Shown piece by piece: positions 1 to 6,602 of a DNA stretch of 8,737 nt. A program made the translations under genes and the position numbers. The DNA comes from 13-2-20CM-68-14 sp035640035 (lineage in GTDB: Bacteria; Actinomycetota; Thermoleophilia; Gaiellales; Gaiellaceae). The notes beneath the pieces are model-generated. The model made no database searches and was not told where the DNA came from. It saw nothing but the letters and a program-made list of their open reading frames with translations. Location of the stretch: positions 1 through 8,737 of the forward strand of contig DASQWX010000023.1 in the NCBI GenBank assembly GCA_035640035.1, given 5' to 3'. Numbering within the stretch: position 1 is the stretch's first letter; each line of letters begins with the position of its first letter.

Positions 1-492
1 ATGGCGGCGGAGTACGGCCACACGAAGGCAACCGTCTTCGAGTCCATGCTTCAGCTGCCGCGGGCACGTCGCGAGGAAAAGCGCATCCAGGCGCTCGCTG
101 AGGAGAAGCTCGCGTTCTTTGGCCAGCGCCTCGCGGGCTACCGCTTCGACCAGCCGGCGTACAGCCTGTCCTACGCGAACAGGCGCCGGCTCGAGATCGC
201 CCGCGCGATGGCGACCAACGCCCGCTTGCTCCTCCTCGACGAGCCGGCAGCCGGAATGAACCCGAACGAGACGCTCGAAGTCACCGAGCTGATCGGGCGC
301 CTCCGCGACGACGCCGGCTACACGATCCTCGTGATCGAGCACGACATGCACGTCGTCGAGGGAATCTCGGACCGCGTGGTGGCGCTCGACCACGGGGTCA
401 AGATCGCCGAAGGCTCCTTCGTCGAGGTGGCGACGCACCCGCTCGTAATCGAGGCGTATCTCGGCTCGCGGGCCGAGAAGAAGGCCGTCTGA
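1..492 (+). CDS. livG: LivG-like ABC transporter ATP-binding protein, 5' partial
   Basis: This is the C-terminal 163 residues of an ATPase that powers uptake of branched-chain or other hydrophobic amino acids or related carboxylates across the inner membrane, working with LivF, two permeases and a binding protein. Visible are the C-motif region (LSYANRR, residues 56-62), Walker B (LLLLDEP, 76-82), the D-loop region (GMNP) and the H-loop histidine (EHD, H114). Walker A and the Q-loop are missing because the gene begins upstream of the window: family members are about 250 residues, and the first ATG here aligns inside the protein, so it is not the real start. The stop TGA shares its A with the ATG of livF, typical of a liv operon. 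One oddity is that the ABC signature has Ala where Gly is usual (LSYGxQ in relatives). Family assignment is strong; the actual substrate cannot be read from the ATPase. Confidence 0.93.
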   Translation: MAAEYGHTKATVFESMLQLPRARREEKRIQALAEEKLAFFGQRLAGYRFDQPAYSLSYANRRRLEIARAMATNARLLLLDEPAAGMNPNETLEVTELIGRLRDDAGYTILVIEHDMHVVEGISDRVVALDHGVKIAEGSFVEVATHPLVIEAYLGSRAEKKAV

Positions 493-1193
493 TGCTGCTC
501 GAGCTCACGGACGTCGACACCTATTACGGCCAGATCCACATCCTGGAGAGGGTGTCGCTCGAGGTGGCCGAGGGCGAGCTCGTCTGCCTGCTCGGCGGCA
601 ACGCGTCCGGCAAGTCGACGACGCTCAAGACGATTCTCGGCATCGTCCACCCGCGCCGTGGGAGCGTCAGGTTCGACGGCGAGAACGTCGTCGGCCGCAC
701 GACGAGTTACCGCATCGGCAAAGGGATGGCGATCGTGCCCGAGAACCGCCGCCTCTTCGGGCCGATGACCGTCCAGGAGAACCTGGAGATGGGCGCCTAC
801 CTGCGAAACGGCGGCCACAAGGAGGACTTCGACCGCGTCTACTCGCTCTTCCCGCTCCTCTACGAGCGACGCAAGCAGCTCGCCGGAACGTTGTCCGGGG
901 GCGAGCAGCAGATGGTGGCGATGGGCCGGGCGCTGATGTCGCGGCCCAAGCTGCTGCTGATGGACGAGCCGTCGATGGGTCTGGCCCCGATCCTCGTCGA
1001 GCGCAACTTCGAGATCATCAAGGACGTGCACGAGTCTGGGGTCGCCGTTCTCGTCGTCGAGCAGAACGCGAACGTCTCGCTTTCGATCGCCGACCGCGGC
1101 TACGTGCTCCAGACCGGGCGGATCGTGCTCTCGGGGCCGGCCTCCGATCTGATCGAGCACGAAGAGCTACGGAAGGCGTACCTTGGCCGTTAG
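492..1193 (+). CDS. livF: LivF-like ABC transporter ATP-binding protein
   Basis: This is the second ATPase of the branched-chain/hydrophobic amino acid importer, a complete 233-residue protein of the usual LivF length. Walker A is GGNASGKST (35-43), the Q-loop segment is VPENRR (82-87, with Glu in the Q position as in LivF proteins), the signature is LSGGEQQ (134-140) and Walker B is LLLMDEP (154-160). The VEQN motif (189-192) replaces the usual H-loop histidine, a LivF hallmark. It is expected to pair with LivG as an ATPase heterodimer on the cytoplasmic face. The start ATG overlaps the LivG stop by one base (TGATG), implying translational coupling. Its own 3' end overlaps the next gene by 11 bases. 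The periplasmic or lipoprotein binding protein and permeases are probably upstream, outside the window. Substrate is unknown: relatives carry Leu/Ile/Val, but also urea, amides and aromatic acids. Confidence 0.95.
   Translation: MLLELTDVDTYYGQIHILERVSLEVAEGELVCLLGGNASGKSTTLKTILGIVHPRRGSVRFDGENVVGRTTSYRIGKGMAIVPENRRLFGPMTVQENLEMGAYLRNGGHKEDFDRVYSLFPLLYERRKQLAGTLSGGEQQMVAMGRALMSRPKLLLMDEPSMGLAPILVERNFEIIKDVHESGVAVLVVEQNANVSLSIADRGYVLQTGRIVLSGPASDLIEHEELRKAYLGR
1171..1176 (+). promoter_or_regulatory. Ribosome binding site supporting a TTG start
   Basis: GGAAGG lies 6 nt before the TTG at 1183, inside the end of livF. The downstream frame is closed by a TGA at 1150-1152, and the only start-type codon between that stop and the conserved protein is the TTG. 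This fixes the start of the aminotransferase gene and gives the 11-bp overlap with livF. Confidence 0.6.
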
Positions 1194-2343
1194 CGTCGAT
1201 GCGCTCGCCGAGCAGGTTCGGCCGCGCTTTCCGATCTTCGAGCGCCTGACCTACATCAACAGCTGCTCACAGGGAGCGCTCTCGGACGCCGTGCGCAAGG
1301 CCTACGCGCGCTACCTCTCCGACTGGGACGAGCACGGGGCGCCCTGGGAGTACTGGGTCGCCCAGCTCGACGCCGCGAGGGCGAGCGTCGCCGGCCTGCT
1401 CAACGCCGCCGAGGACGAGATCGCGATCACGACCTCCGTCTCGGCGGGCGTCGACGCCCTGGTGAGCGCGTTCACCTTCGACGGCGGGCGGGACAAGATC
1501 GTCATCAGCGACTTCGAGTTTCCGACGATCGGCCAGATCTCGCACGCCCAGGAGCGGCGCGGCGCGCGTATCGAACACGTCCCGGCCGCGGCCGACGGAA
1601 CGATCCCCCTCGAGCACTTCGACGCAGCGATCGACGAGCGCACCGCCCTGGTCGCCGTCACTCACGTCTGCTTTCGAAACGGCGCGCGCATCGACGTCGA
1701 GGCGGTTGCCGCCCTGGCCCACGAGCGCGGCGCGTTGCTGCTCCTGGACGCCTATCAAAGCGTCGGTTCCCTGCCGGTCGACGTCCGGGCACTCGACTGC
1801 GACTTCCTCGCCGCCGGAGCGCTCAAGTACCTGCTCGGCTCGGCGGGGCTCGCCTTCTTCTACTGCCGACGAGGGCTGGTCGAGCAGCTGCACCCCACCG
1901 CAACGGGTTGGTTCGCCGACCGCGACATCTTCGAGATGGACATCCGCGACTATTCACCCGCCTCGTCGGCGCGGCGCTTCGAAGCCGGCACGCCCCCCGT
2001 ACCCGCGATCTACGCCGCGATCGCGGGCATCGAGCTGATGCGGGAGATCGGGATCGAGGAGACCGAGCGGCACGTGCGCGGCCTCACCGAGCTGCTGCTC
2101 GAGGGCGTCGACGACCTCGGCGGCGTCGTGGTGACGCCGCGCGCGTGGGAGCGCCGCGGAGCCCTCACGTGCATCGCGTCGACCGACGCGGAGCAGCTGG
2201 TCGCCGCGCTCGGCGAGCAGGGAATCGTGACGTCGTCTCGCGACGGGAACCTCCGCATCTCGCCGCACTGCTACAACACGGCGGAGGACATCGAGACGGT
2301 CCTTCAGGCCCTCCGGGGACGCCGCGACTTGCTGCGCGGCTAA
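1183..2343 (+). CDS. Aminotransferase class V-fold PLP-dependent enzyme
   Basis: This is a 386-residue fold-type I PLP enzyme related to the isopenicillin-N-epimerase/cysteine-desulfurase/kynureninase superfamily; it is probably cytoplasmic. The N-terminal segment (YINSCSQGALS, 24-34) matches the substrate-entry region of the family. The cofactor-binding Asp and Gln are in LLLDAYQSVG (D189, Q192), and the Schiff-base lysine is K215 in GALKYLLG. RFEAGTPPVPA (265-275) and LRISPHCYNT (357-366, probable carboxylate-binding Arg R358) are also family signatures. The SufS-type catalytic Cys loop is absent and the PLP-stacking position appears to be Phe (region SDFEFPT, 109-115), so a cysteine desulfurase is unlikely. 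The gene overlaps livF by 11 bp and starts with TTG, so it belongs to the liv operon. A role in processing the imported amino acid or derivative is an inference; the reaction and substrate are unknown. Confidence 0.85.
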   Translation: MAVSVDALAEQVRPRFPIFERLTYINSCSQGALSDAVRKAYARYLSDWDEHGAPWEYWVAQLDAARASVAGLLNAAEDEIAITTSVSAGVDALVSAFTFDGGRDKIVISDFEFPTIGQISHAQERRGARIEHVPAAADGTIPLEHFDAAIDERTALVAVTHVCFRNGARIDVEAVAALAHERGALLLLDAYQSVGSLPVDVRALDCDFLAAGALKYLLGSAGLAFFYCRRGLVEQLHPTATGWFADRDIFEMDIRDYSPASSARRFEAGTPPVPAIYAAIAGIELMREIGIEETERHVRGLTELLLEGVDDLGGVVVTPRAWERRGALTCIASTDAEQLVAALGEQGIVTSSRDGNLRISPHCYNTAEDIETVLQALRGRRDLLRG

Positions 2344-2750
2344 CCGCCCTTGACTGCGTTCTCTGCGAGCCACGCTCTCGCGACGCGCTTCTGCGCCTTC
2401 GTCAGCCAGGCCTCCGCGACGAGGTCGGCGAGCTCCTCCCGGTCGATCCGTCCGAGATCCGGGATTCGGATCAGCACGGCCGGATAGCCGTCGAAATGCG
2501 GCGTGGTGAAGAAGACGTCGCGGTCGTCTCCGAGCAGGAGCTCCTTCACGCCCTCGTCGGCGACGCGAAACATCAAGACGTCGTCGAGCCGCTCACCGGT
2601 CTCCGGGTCGATCGCGTCGCGCCTCCGGCGACGGTGGCAGCAGAACACCTTGCCGTGGACGGAATAGGCCGGGCGGCCGTCCTCCGACACGTCTTCGGTC
2701 GCCTGCGGCATCGCCAACGCAAGCTCTCTGAGATCAGCCATTGTCGCCAT
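2340..2750 (-). CDS. MmcQ/YjbR family protein
   Basis: This is a 136-residue protein of the MmcQ/YjbR family (YjbR fold), small cytoplasmic proteins often annotated as DNA-binding-like, with no settled function. Recognisable features are an N-terminal helix with LALAMPQATE (10-19), a central strand region (GKVFCCH, 33-39), the conserved FFTTPHFDGYPAVLIRI segment (80-96), and a C-terminal AEAWLTKAQKRVARAWL helix (112-128). An unusual arginine run (RRRRR, 40-44) follows the first strands. Two ATGs are possible: 2750 (used here) and 2741, which would give MADLREL. The GAG of GAGAA just upstream is too close to the first ATG and about 11 nt from the second, so the start is uncertain by three codons. 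It converges with the aminotransferase gene and the stop codons overlap (CTAA, 2340-2343). No functional link to its neighbours is evident. Confidence 0.85.
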   Translation of the reverse strand: MATMADLRELALAMPQATEDVSEDGRPAYSVHGKVFCCHRRRRRDAIDPETGERLDDVLMFRVADEGVKELLLGDDRDVFFTTPHFDGYPAVLIRIPDLGRIDREELADLVAEAWLTKAQKRVARAWLAENAVKGG

Positions 2751-2787
2751 TTCTCGGGCGTATGATCGCCGCTAGGGCTCTAGCCTA

Positions 2788-2885
2788 GGGACTGTCCCCG
2801 AACGGGGCTGTCCGTGAAACCGGTGGCGTTTCCCGATGCGGTTGCGGGGACAGTCCCCTGTGGGGACAGTCCCTCTTTACGCCGC
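2788..2885. repeat. Palindromic repeat element, copy 1
   Basis: This copy begins with GGGACTGTCCCC (2788-2799). It then carries CCCCGAACGGGG (a short hairpin, 2796-2807), ACCGGT, and two successive near-palindromes, GGGGACAGTCCCC (2846-2858) and GGGGACAGTCCC (2862-2873). The first 13 bases (2788-2800) are exactly complementary to 2845-2857, and AACCG (2818-2822) can pair with CGGTT (2839-2843), so one strand can fold into a long two-part stem with a loop at about 2823-2838. Bases 2793-2885 recur at 2911-3002 with 5 substitutions and one single-base gap. The motif in both orientations is REP/REPIN-like. No transposase is nearby. It sits in the shared upstream region of the YjbR and MFS genes. 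Confidence 0.85.
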
Positions 2886-2905
2886 CGCTACTTCGCGGGC
2901 CGCGC

Positions 2906-3002
2906 GGCATTGTCCCCGAACGGGGCTGTCCCTGAAACCGGTGGCGTTGCCCGATGCGGTTGCGGGGACAGTCCCTGTGGGGACAGTCCCTTCTTATGCC
3001 GC
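2906..3002. repeat. Palindromic repeat element, copy 2
   Basis: This is the second direct copy, offset by 118 bp from the first. It has the same CCCCGAACGGGG hairpin, the same ACCGGT block and two GGGGACAGTCCC motifs (2964-2975 and 2979-2990). The left terminal motif is decayed to GGCATTGTCCCC (2906-2917), so the long stem of copy 1 is weaker here. The differences from copy 1 are scattered substitutions, one missing C between the paired motifs, and changes in the pyrimidine tail after the last motif. Only about 39 bp separate the end of this copy from the MFS start codon, so it probably lies in or near that gene's 5' leader or promoter. Confidence 0.85.
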
Positions 3003-3041
3003 GGACCTGGCTGATGGCGACGCGGCGAGAATGACGCGGCG

Positions 3042-4508
3042 ATGACTGAACGGTCGACCATGCGCGTCGTTGCGTCCGCCGCGGCTGCCGCGGCGGCGCG
3101 GCTCGGCAGCGCCGGCGGCCGGCGGATCACGCACGCGCTCGGCGGGGCCGAGCGGACGCGGGTGATCCTCATCCTCGCCGCCGTTCTCGGGCTGAGCAGC
3201 GCTGACGCCGCGACCGTGGGAGCCGCGGCAACGCAGCTCCGCGCCGACCTGGACATCAACAACACGGACGTTGGGCTGCTCGTGACCGTGACGTCGCTGA
3301 TCGCGGCGCTAGCCAGCGTTCCATTCGGCGTCCTCGCCGATCGGGTGCACCGCACACGCATGCTCGGGATAGCGATCGTCTTCTGGGGCGCGGCGATGAT
3401 CTGGAGCGCGAGCGTGCCGACTTTCGGCCACCTCCTACTCGCGCGCGTCTTCCTGGGCGGCGTCACGGCATCGGCGGGACCGTTCGTCGCCTCGCTCGTG
3501 GGTGACTGGTTCGCCCCGTCGGAGCGCGGGCGCATCTACGGCTACATCATCTCGGGCGAGCTCGTCGGGGCAGCGATCGGCTTCGCGGTCACGGGCGGCA
3601 TCGCAGCGCTGTCGTGGCGCGCGGCCTTCGTGATCCTCGCGCTGCCGGCGTTTGCGCTGGCTCTGCTCGTCTTCCGCCTGCCTGAGCCGGTTCGCGGCGG
3701 GACTCAGCCGCTCGTCTCGACGACGGCGCCACCGCCGGTCGAGATGGACGAGGATGACGTCTCGGGCGGATCGGACGCGCAGCGCATCGCGCGCGAGCGC
3801 GGCGTCGAGCCGGATCCAGAGCTCATCCTCAGCGAGGACCCGCGCCGCATGAACCTGATCGACGCCACGCGGTACATCCTCAGCATTCGGACGAACGTCG
3901 CGCTGATCCTGGCGAGCGCGTGCGGCTACTACTTCCTTGCCGGTGTCCAGACATTCGGCGTCGAGTTTGTGACGAAGCAGTACGGAATCGCCCAGGTCCT
4001 GGGGACGTTCGTCCTCCTCTTCATCGGCGCGGCCGGCGTCCTCGGAGTCCTCGCCGGCGGAGCGCTCGGCGATGCCTTCCTCCATCGCGGCTATCTCAAC
4101 GGCCGGATCCTCGTCGCGGTCATTGCCTCCACGGTCGCGACGGTGGCGTTCATCCCGCCGATCTTCACGCACAGCGCCCTCTCGGCCTTGCCGTACATCG
4201 CGCTTGCCGCGATGGCGCTCGCCGCGCTGAACCCGCCGGTCGACGCGGCGCGGCTCGACATCGTCGTCCCGCTTCTCTGGGGCCGCGCCGAAGGAATCCG
4301 GACGCTGCTTCGGACAATGGCCCAGGCCTTTGCGCCGGTCCTGTTCGGAGCGGTCTCCGACTACATCTTCGGCGGCGGCCGCTCGGGCCTCCAGTGGACC
4401 TTCGCCGTCATGCTGCTGCCGCTCGGCGCCAGTTCGTACTTCCTCTTCACGGCCCTCCGCACCTACCCACGCGACGTGGCGACCGCCGCCGCTTCAGCGA
4501 CGCCGTGA
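3042..4508 (+). CDS. MFS transporter (possibly Spns-like)
   Basis: This is a 488-residue inner-membrane major facilitator protein. Hydrophobic segments fill about 41-60 and 75-213 (first six-helix half) and 284-470 (second half). Motif A between helices 2 and 3 reads GVLADRVHRTRM (96-107), and its counterpart in the second half is GGALGDAFLHRG (339-350). The cytoplasmic loop between the halves (about 214-280) is long and charged, with an acidic stretch EMDEDDV (234-240). The pattern FWGAAMIW / LLLARVFLGG / SLVGDWFAPSERGR resembles Spinster (Spns)-like MFS proteins, but I hold that subfamily loosely; the substrate is unknown. An Ala-rich N-terminal tail (8-26) precedes helix 1. The start ATG has no good Shine-Dalgarno; ATG at 3060 is an alternative start. 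The stop codon overlaps the start of the DedA gene. Confidence 0.85.
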   Translation: MTERSTMRVVASAAAAAAARLGSAGGRRITHALGGAERTRVILILAAVLGLSSADAATVGAAATQLRADLDINNTDVGLLVTVTSLIAALASVPFGVLADRVHRTRMLGIAIVFWGAAMIWSASVPTFGHLLLARVFLGGVTASAGPFVASLVGDWFAPSERGRIYGYIISGELVGAAIGFAVTGGIAALSWRAAFVILALPAFALALLVFRLPEPVRGGTQPLVSTTAPPPVEMDEDDVSGGSDAQRIARERGVEPDPELILSEDPRRMNLIDATRYILSIRTNVALILASACGYYFLAGVQTFGVEFVTKQYGIAQVLGTFVLLFIGAAGVLGVLAGGALGDAFLHRGYLNGRILVAVIASTVATVAFIPPIFTHSALSALPYIALAAMALAALNPPVDAARLDIVVPLLWGRAEGIRTLLRTMAQAFAPVLFGAVSDYIFGGGRSGLQWTFAVMLLPLGASSYFLFTALRTYPRDVATAAASATP

Positions 4509-5119
4509 GCCAGCTGACCCATTACGTCTCGGATGCCTCGGGCTGGGCATACGCGATCGTCTTCCTGCTGGCGTTTCTCGATGCACTCGTCCCGGTCGTC
4601 CCGAGCGAGACCTCCGTCATAACCGGCGGCGTCGTCGCGGGCGCAGGCGATCTCAGCCTCTGGCTGCTCATCCCAGCCGCTGCGGCCGGTGCTTTCTGCG
4701 GCGACAACACCGCCTACTGGATCGGCCGTCGTTTCGGCCGCCGGGCGACCGAGCGCTTTTTCAGCGGCGAAAAGGCGCAGAAGCGGATCGCGTGGGCCGA
4801 ACAGCAACTCTCCGAGCGGGGCGGCGAGCTGATCGTCGTCGCTCGTTTCATCCCCGGCGGGCGTACGGCCGTCACCCTCAGCGCCGGGACGTTGCGGTTT
4901 CGGTGGCGGCGCTTCCTGCTCTTCGACGCGGCCGCGGCCCTCAGCTGGGCTCTTTACGCCTCGCTCTTGGGGTACTTCGGAGGCCGGGCCTTCGAGCATG
5001 CGCCGTGGAAGGGTCTTCTGCTCGCCCTCGGAATCGCCTTCGCGGTGGTCGGAGCGGTCGAGCTCGGCCGCTGGCTGCTGAAACGGCGGCGCGTGGCGCG
5101 AACGGCCGAGCGCTCCTAG
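4505..5119 (+). CDS. DedA family membrane protein
   Basis: This is a 204-residue integral membrane protein of the DedA (SNARE-associated/VTT domain) family. Family members act in membrane homeostasis, and some recycle lipid carriers such as undecaprenyl phosphate. Signatures are the re-entrant segment PVVPSETSVITGG (30-42), GDNTAYWIGRRFGRR (66-80) and the highly conserved VARFIPGGRT (112-121) with R114 and R120. A hydrophobic helix and a basic tail (LLKRRRVAR, 191-199) close the protein. The start chosen is GTG at 4505, whose last bases form the TGA stop of the MFS gene (GTGA overlap). Starting there gives the usual family length, while the open frame extends much further upstream only as a shadow of the MFS gene. 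The two genes must be cotranscribed and are probably translationally coupled. The stop lies 7 bp from the convergent efflux gene, with no hairpin terminator visible. Confidence 0.88.
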   Translation: MSQLTHYVSDASGWAYAIVFLLAFLDALVPVVPSETSVITGGVVAGAGDLSLWLLIPAAAAGAFCGDNTAYWIGRRFGRRATERFFSGEKAQKRIAWAEQQLSERGGELIVVARFIPGGRTAVTLSAGTLRFRWRRFLLFDAAAALSWALYASLLGYFGGRAFEHAPWKGLLLALGIAFAVVGAVELGRWLLKRRRVARTAERS

Positions 5120-5126
5120 GGTCCCC

Positions 5127-6590
5127 TTACGCGGCTTCCTCGAGCGCCACGACCTCCTCGACCGTCTCCACCTCCGCCTGCGCGGGCCTGATCAGGGTGA
5201 ACGCGATCAGCGCGCCGGCGACGAGCAACCCCGTGAGCACGTAGAGCCCGGTCTGGAAGCCGTGGTCGAGCGCGACTCCGCTCGACAGCGTCACGCCGGT
5301 GTGCGCGTGCACGTAGTTGCTCGTCGACGTGGCGGCGATAGCGCTGACCGAGGCGATTCCGATGGCGCCGCCGATCTGTCGGCTGGTGTTGATGAGACCG
5401 GAGGCGACTCCCGCATCAGACCGCTGGACGCCCGTCAGGCTGGCGATCGTAACCGGCACGAACGAGAGCCCCATTCCGGCGCCGCCGAGGACGAAGCCCG
5501 GGAAGATGTCCCAGAAGTAGTGCCCGTCCACCGGCAGCCGGGCCAACCAGGCGACCGACACGGCCGACGTCAACAGCCCTGCCGTCAGCGTCGGCCGAAC
5601 GCCGAAACGCCCAACGACGAGCTGAGCGATGTTCGAGACGAGGACCACCGCCAGTGCGAAACCGAGGAACGCAACGCCGCTCTCGACCGCCGAGTAGTGC
5701 AGGACGTCTTGCAGATAGAGCGTCAACAGGAAGAACTCAGAGAAGGCAACCCCGCCGACGATCGCCATTGAGGCGTTCGCCGCCGTGAGCGTTCGGAGAC
5801 GGAAGATCCGCAGCGGAAGAAGAGGCGAGCGGGAGCGCAGCTCGATCCCTACGAAGGCGAGCACGAGCGCGGCGGCGCCGCCGAAGAGCGCGAGCGTCGT
5901 CGGCGAGCCCCACCCGTCGGTCGTCGCGTGCGTCGTCGCGTACACGAGCAGCATCAACCCGGCGGTGATCGACGCGGCGCCGGGAAGGTCGAAGTGCCGG
6001 TACGCCAGGTCCGCGCGGCTCTCCTGCAGGAGGAACGGCGTCAGCAGGATCGCCGCGACGCCGACGGGCACGTTGATGAAGAAGATCCAGGACCAGTTCA
6101 GGTACGAGGTGAGGATGCCCCCGAGCAGCACACCGGCCGCGGCGCCGCTGCCCGAGGCGGCCCCGTAGATGCCGAGCGCGAGATTGCGCTCACGGCCTTC
6201 GGCGAATGTCGTCATCAGCAGCGAGAGCGCCGCAGGAGCCAGCAAAGCGCCGCCGAGCCCCTGTACCGCGCGAAATGCGATGAGGGATCCCTCGGACCAC
6301 GCAAGCCCGCACAGGAGCGAGCTCGCGGCGAAGAGCGCCAGACCGCCGATGAACAGCCGCCGACGGCCCAGCAAGTCGGCGAGTCGGCCTCCGAGAAGAA
6401 GCGTCCCACCGAAAAGAATGGCGTACGCCGAGATCACCCACTGGAGGCTCGTCTGGGAGAAACCGAGGTCCGACTTGATCGAGGGCAACGCAACATTCAC
6501 GATCGCCACGTCGAGAATGACCATGAACTGTGCCGTCACGATCAGTGCAAGTGCGCTCCAGCGCCGCTCGGTCCTTCCAAGGAATCCCAT
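5127..6590 (-). CDS. DHA2-family MFS drug efflux transporter (EmrB/QacA type)
   Basis: This is a 487-residue proton-driven multidrug exporter of the 14-helix DHA2 group, in the cytoplasmic membrane. Counting from the chosen start, motif D1 is LDVAIVNVALP (26-36), motif A is GGRLADLLGRRR (67-78), motif B is RAVQGLGGA (107-115, with the conserved Arg), and antiporter motif C covers about 143-161 (GAASGSGAAAGVLLGG). The segment WIFFINVPVG (168-177) is also typical. The open frame reaches back to an ATG at 6638, but that one sits inside the inverted repeat. ATG at 6590 has GGAGG 7 nt upstream and gives the normal N-terminus (MGFLGRTERR). It is divergent from a MarR regulator, the classic layout for a drug pump repressed by its neighbour. 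The substrate is not determinable; phenolic or aromatic compounds would fit the adjacent genes. Confidence 0.92.
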   Translation of the reverse strand: MGFLGRTERRWSALALIVTAQFMVILDVAIVNVALPSIKSDLGFSQTSLQWVISAYAILFGGTLLLGGRLADLLGRRRLFIGGLALFAASSLLCGLAWSEGSLIAFRAVQGLGGALLAPAALSLLMTTFAEGRERNLALGIYGAASGSGAAAGVLLGGILTSYLNWSWIFFINVPVGVAAILLTPFLLQESRADLAYRHFDLPGAASITAGLMLLVYATTHATTDGWGSPTTLALFGGAAALVLAFVGIELRSRSPLLPLRIFRLRTLTAANASMAIVGGVAFSEFFLLTLYLQDVLHYSAVESGVAFLGFALAVVLVSNIAQLVVGRFGVRPTLTAGLLTSAVSVAWLARLPVDGHYFWDIFPGFVLGGAGMGLSFVPVTIASLTGVQRSDAGVASGLINTSRQIGGAIGIASVSAIAATSTSNYVHAHTGVTLSSGVALDHGFQTGLYVLTGLLVAGALIAFTLIRPAQAEVETVEEVVALEEAA

Positions 6591-6597
6591 CAGTTGA

Positions 6598-6602
6598 CCT
6601 CC
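6598..6602 (-). promoter_or_regulatory. Shine-Dalgarno of the efflux gene
   Basis: GGAGG on the minus strand lies 7 nt before the ATG at 6590. It is the best ribosome binding site in the window and settles the start of the efflux gene 48 bp downstream of the longest possible one. It abuts the left arm of the inverted repeat at 6603. Confidence 0.8.

Noticed and set aside
318..1160. Minus-strand open frame of 280 codons
   Set aside because: It lies opposite the liv ATPase genes, with low-complexity antisense-like composition and no motif.
1908..2765. Plus-strand open frame of 285 codons bridging two genes
   Set aside because: It runs out of frame through the aminotransferase gene and antisense through the YjbR gene, both of which have clear family motifs.
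2761..2766. TATGAT as a -10 box reading toward the MFS gene
   Set aside because: No -35-like hexamer stands at 16-18 bp upstream and the MFS start is about 275 bp away beyond the repeats, so the match may be chance.
2788..3002. Possible CRISPR array
   Set aside because: There are only two units of about 92 bp with internal palindromes, near-contiguous and similar along their whole length, with no spacer pattern and no cas gene nearby.
2814..3045. Two overlapping plus-strand open frames of 66 and 69 codons
   Set aside because: They lie entirely in the repeated palindromic DNA, their peptide sequences simply echo the repeat (GDSP, GTVP), and no ribosome binding site or family resemblance is visible.
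3435..4172. Minus-strand open frame of 245 codons
   Set aside because: It is antisense to the MFS transporter and almost entirely charged residues, a known artefact of opposing a GC-rich membrane protein gene.
3920..4504. Upstream extension of the DedA open frame
   Set aside because: The 195 codons before the GTG at 4505 are an Arg/Pro-rich out-of-frame reading of the MFS gene; DedA homology begins only after the GTG.
5117..5130. Bidirectional terminator between the DedA and efflux genes
   Set aside because: Only 7 bp separate the stop codons and no stem-loop with a T-run is visible.
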